From the NCBI GenBank assembly GCA_049794535.1, contig JBARCX010000190.1, positions 1-6,227 of the forward strand: a stretch of 6,227 nt of DNA. Direction: 5' to 3'. This document shows positions 5,972-6,227 of this stretch, one piece after another; position 1 is the first letter of the stretch; every line of letters starts with the position of its first letter. The DNA is from JBARCX01 sp049794535 (GTDB taxonomy: Bacteria; Pseudomonadota; Gammaproteobacteria; Xanthomonadales; Rhodanobacteraceae). A model generated the notes under the pieces. That model was not told the origin of the DNA, made no database searches, and was given only the letters and a program-made list of their open reading frames with translations. A program made the translations under genes and the position numbers.

Positions 5972-6227
5972 GGCTCGACTCCTCGCTTGGCGTCTTCGCG
6001 GTTGGTCACTGCCTGCAAACGCGAGGCAAGCCACCACCCCAACGCCATCGTCAATACCAACAGCCATACCGACGCCGAGCCACCACTGATCGAAGCTAAT
6101 GCAGGCCCTGGACAGTAACCGGCCATGCCCCAGCCGATACCGAACAGCGCGGCGCCAATCACCAGGCGGCGATCAAAACCGCGAGCGGTAGGAAGCCCAA
6201 AGGTCGGCTCCAGCCAGGGGCTTGCAC
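5968..6227 (-). CDS. YeeE/YedE-type sulfur transport membrane protein (DUF6691-like), 5' end cut by window edge
   Basis: Only the C-terminal 86 residues or so are in the window; the frame is open to the edge, so the gene begins beyond 6227. Reading from the edge, a loop (PWLEPTFGLPTARGFDRR) leads to a helix VIGAALFGIGWGMAGYCPGPAL with the GYCPGPA motif, then a second helix GSASVWLLVLTMALGWWLASRL, and a short basic tail. The Cys in GYCPGPA matches the conserved cysteine thought to relay thiosulfate or sulfide species through YeeE/YedE channels. The pattern fits the smaller, second subunit-like member (DUF6691) usually found next to a larger YeeE/YedE gene in bigR-type operons. That larger gene would lie further along outside the window. 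The stop TGA overlaps the next gene's ATG by two bases. GTG 6162 is an internal codon, not the likely start. Confidence 0.88.
   Translation of the reverse strand, partial: ASPWLEPTFGLPTARGFDRRLVIGAALFGIGWGMAGYCPGPALASISGGSASVWLLVLTMALGWWLASRLQAVTNREDAKRGVEP
5979..5984 (-). promoter_or_regulatory. Ribosome binding site of the persulfide dioxygenase gene
   Basis: On the minus strand this reads GAGGAG, 7 bases before ATG 5971. It lies inside the last codons of the YeeE-like gene and decides the start. Confidence 0.8.

Noticed and set aside
1..6227. CRISPR array, insertion sequence, tRNA or riboswitch
   Set aside because: No regularly spaced repeats, transposase motifs, terminal inverted repeats, tRNA-like cloverleaf or known riboswitch core were seen on either strand.

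Overview
This is a mid-to-high GC chromosomal segment with strong Shine-Dalgarno sites. The protein families, and a CCCTCCCCC/GGGAGAGGG-type palindrome between genes, suggest a gammaproteobacterium of the Xanthomonadales/Lysobacterales, perhaps Rhodanobacteraceae (Dyella-like). That placement is inference. I see no rRNA, tRNA, CRISPR, insertion sequence or phage gene, and no gene-free stretch longer than 300 bases.

Left part (1-1300, plus strand). A near-consensus sigma-54 (-24/-12) promoter at 35-51 stands just upstream of a 67-residue single-span membrane protein of unknown family (98-301). A 272-residue DoxX-like membrane protein built of two similar halves follows (392-1210).

Middle part (1277-4682). 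The DoxX-like gene converges on a minus-strand PhnB/VOC-fold gene (1316-1726), with a 22-base palindrome between them. The PhnB gene is divergent from a FUSC-family inner-membrane transporter (1943-3319). FUSC converges on a small two-span membrane protein (3408-3683, minus), with a hairpin between. That small gene is divergent from a DUF899 thioredoxin-like protein carrying a CPMC motif (3877-4587), which ends at another strong hairpin. These genes are mostly separate transcription units. DoxX, PhnB/VOC and DUF899 proteins are often found near one another and are loosely linked with stress or detoxification, but no shared regulator is visible here.

Right part (4693-6227, minus strand). This is a sulfide/persulfide-handling operon, read right to left: a YeeE/YedE-type (DUF6691-like) sulfur-transport membrane protein cut by the window edge, an ETHE1/Blh-like metallo-beta-lactamase-fold persulfide dioxygenase whose ATG overlaps the previous stop, and an ArsR-family regulator. 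The regulator has two cysteines 66 residues apart, the same separation as the redox pair of BigR and SqrR. The likely logic is that the regulator senses reactive sulfur species and derepresses the oxidation and transport genes, with the regulator as the last gene of the visible cluster. This system is the best supported functional unit in the window. The most unusual single signal is the sigma-54 promoter in front of the tiny membrane protein.
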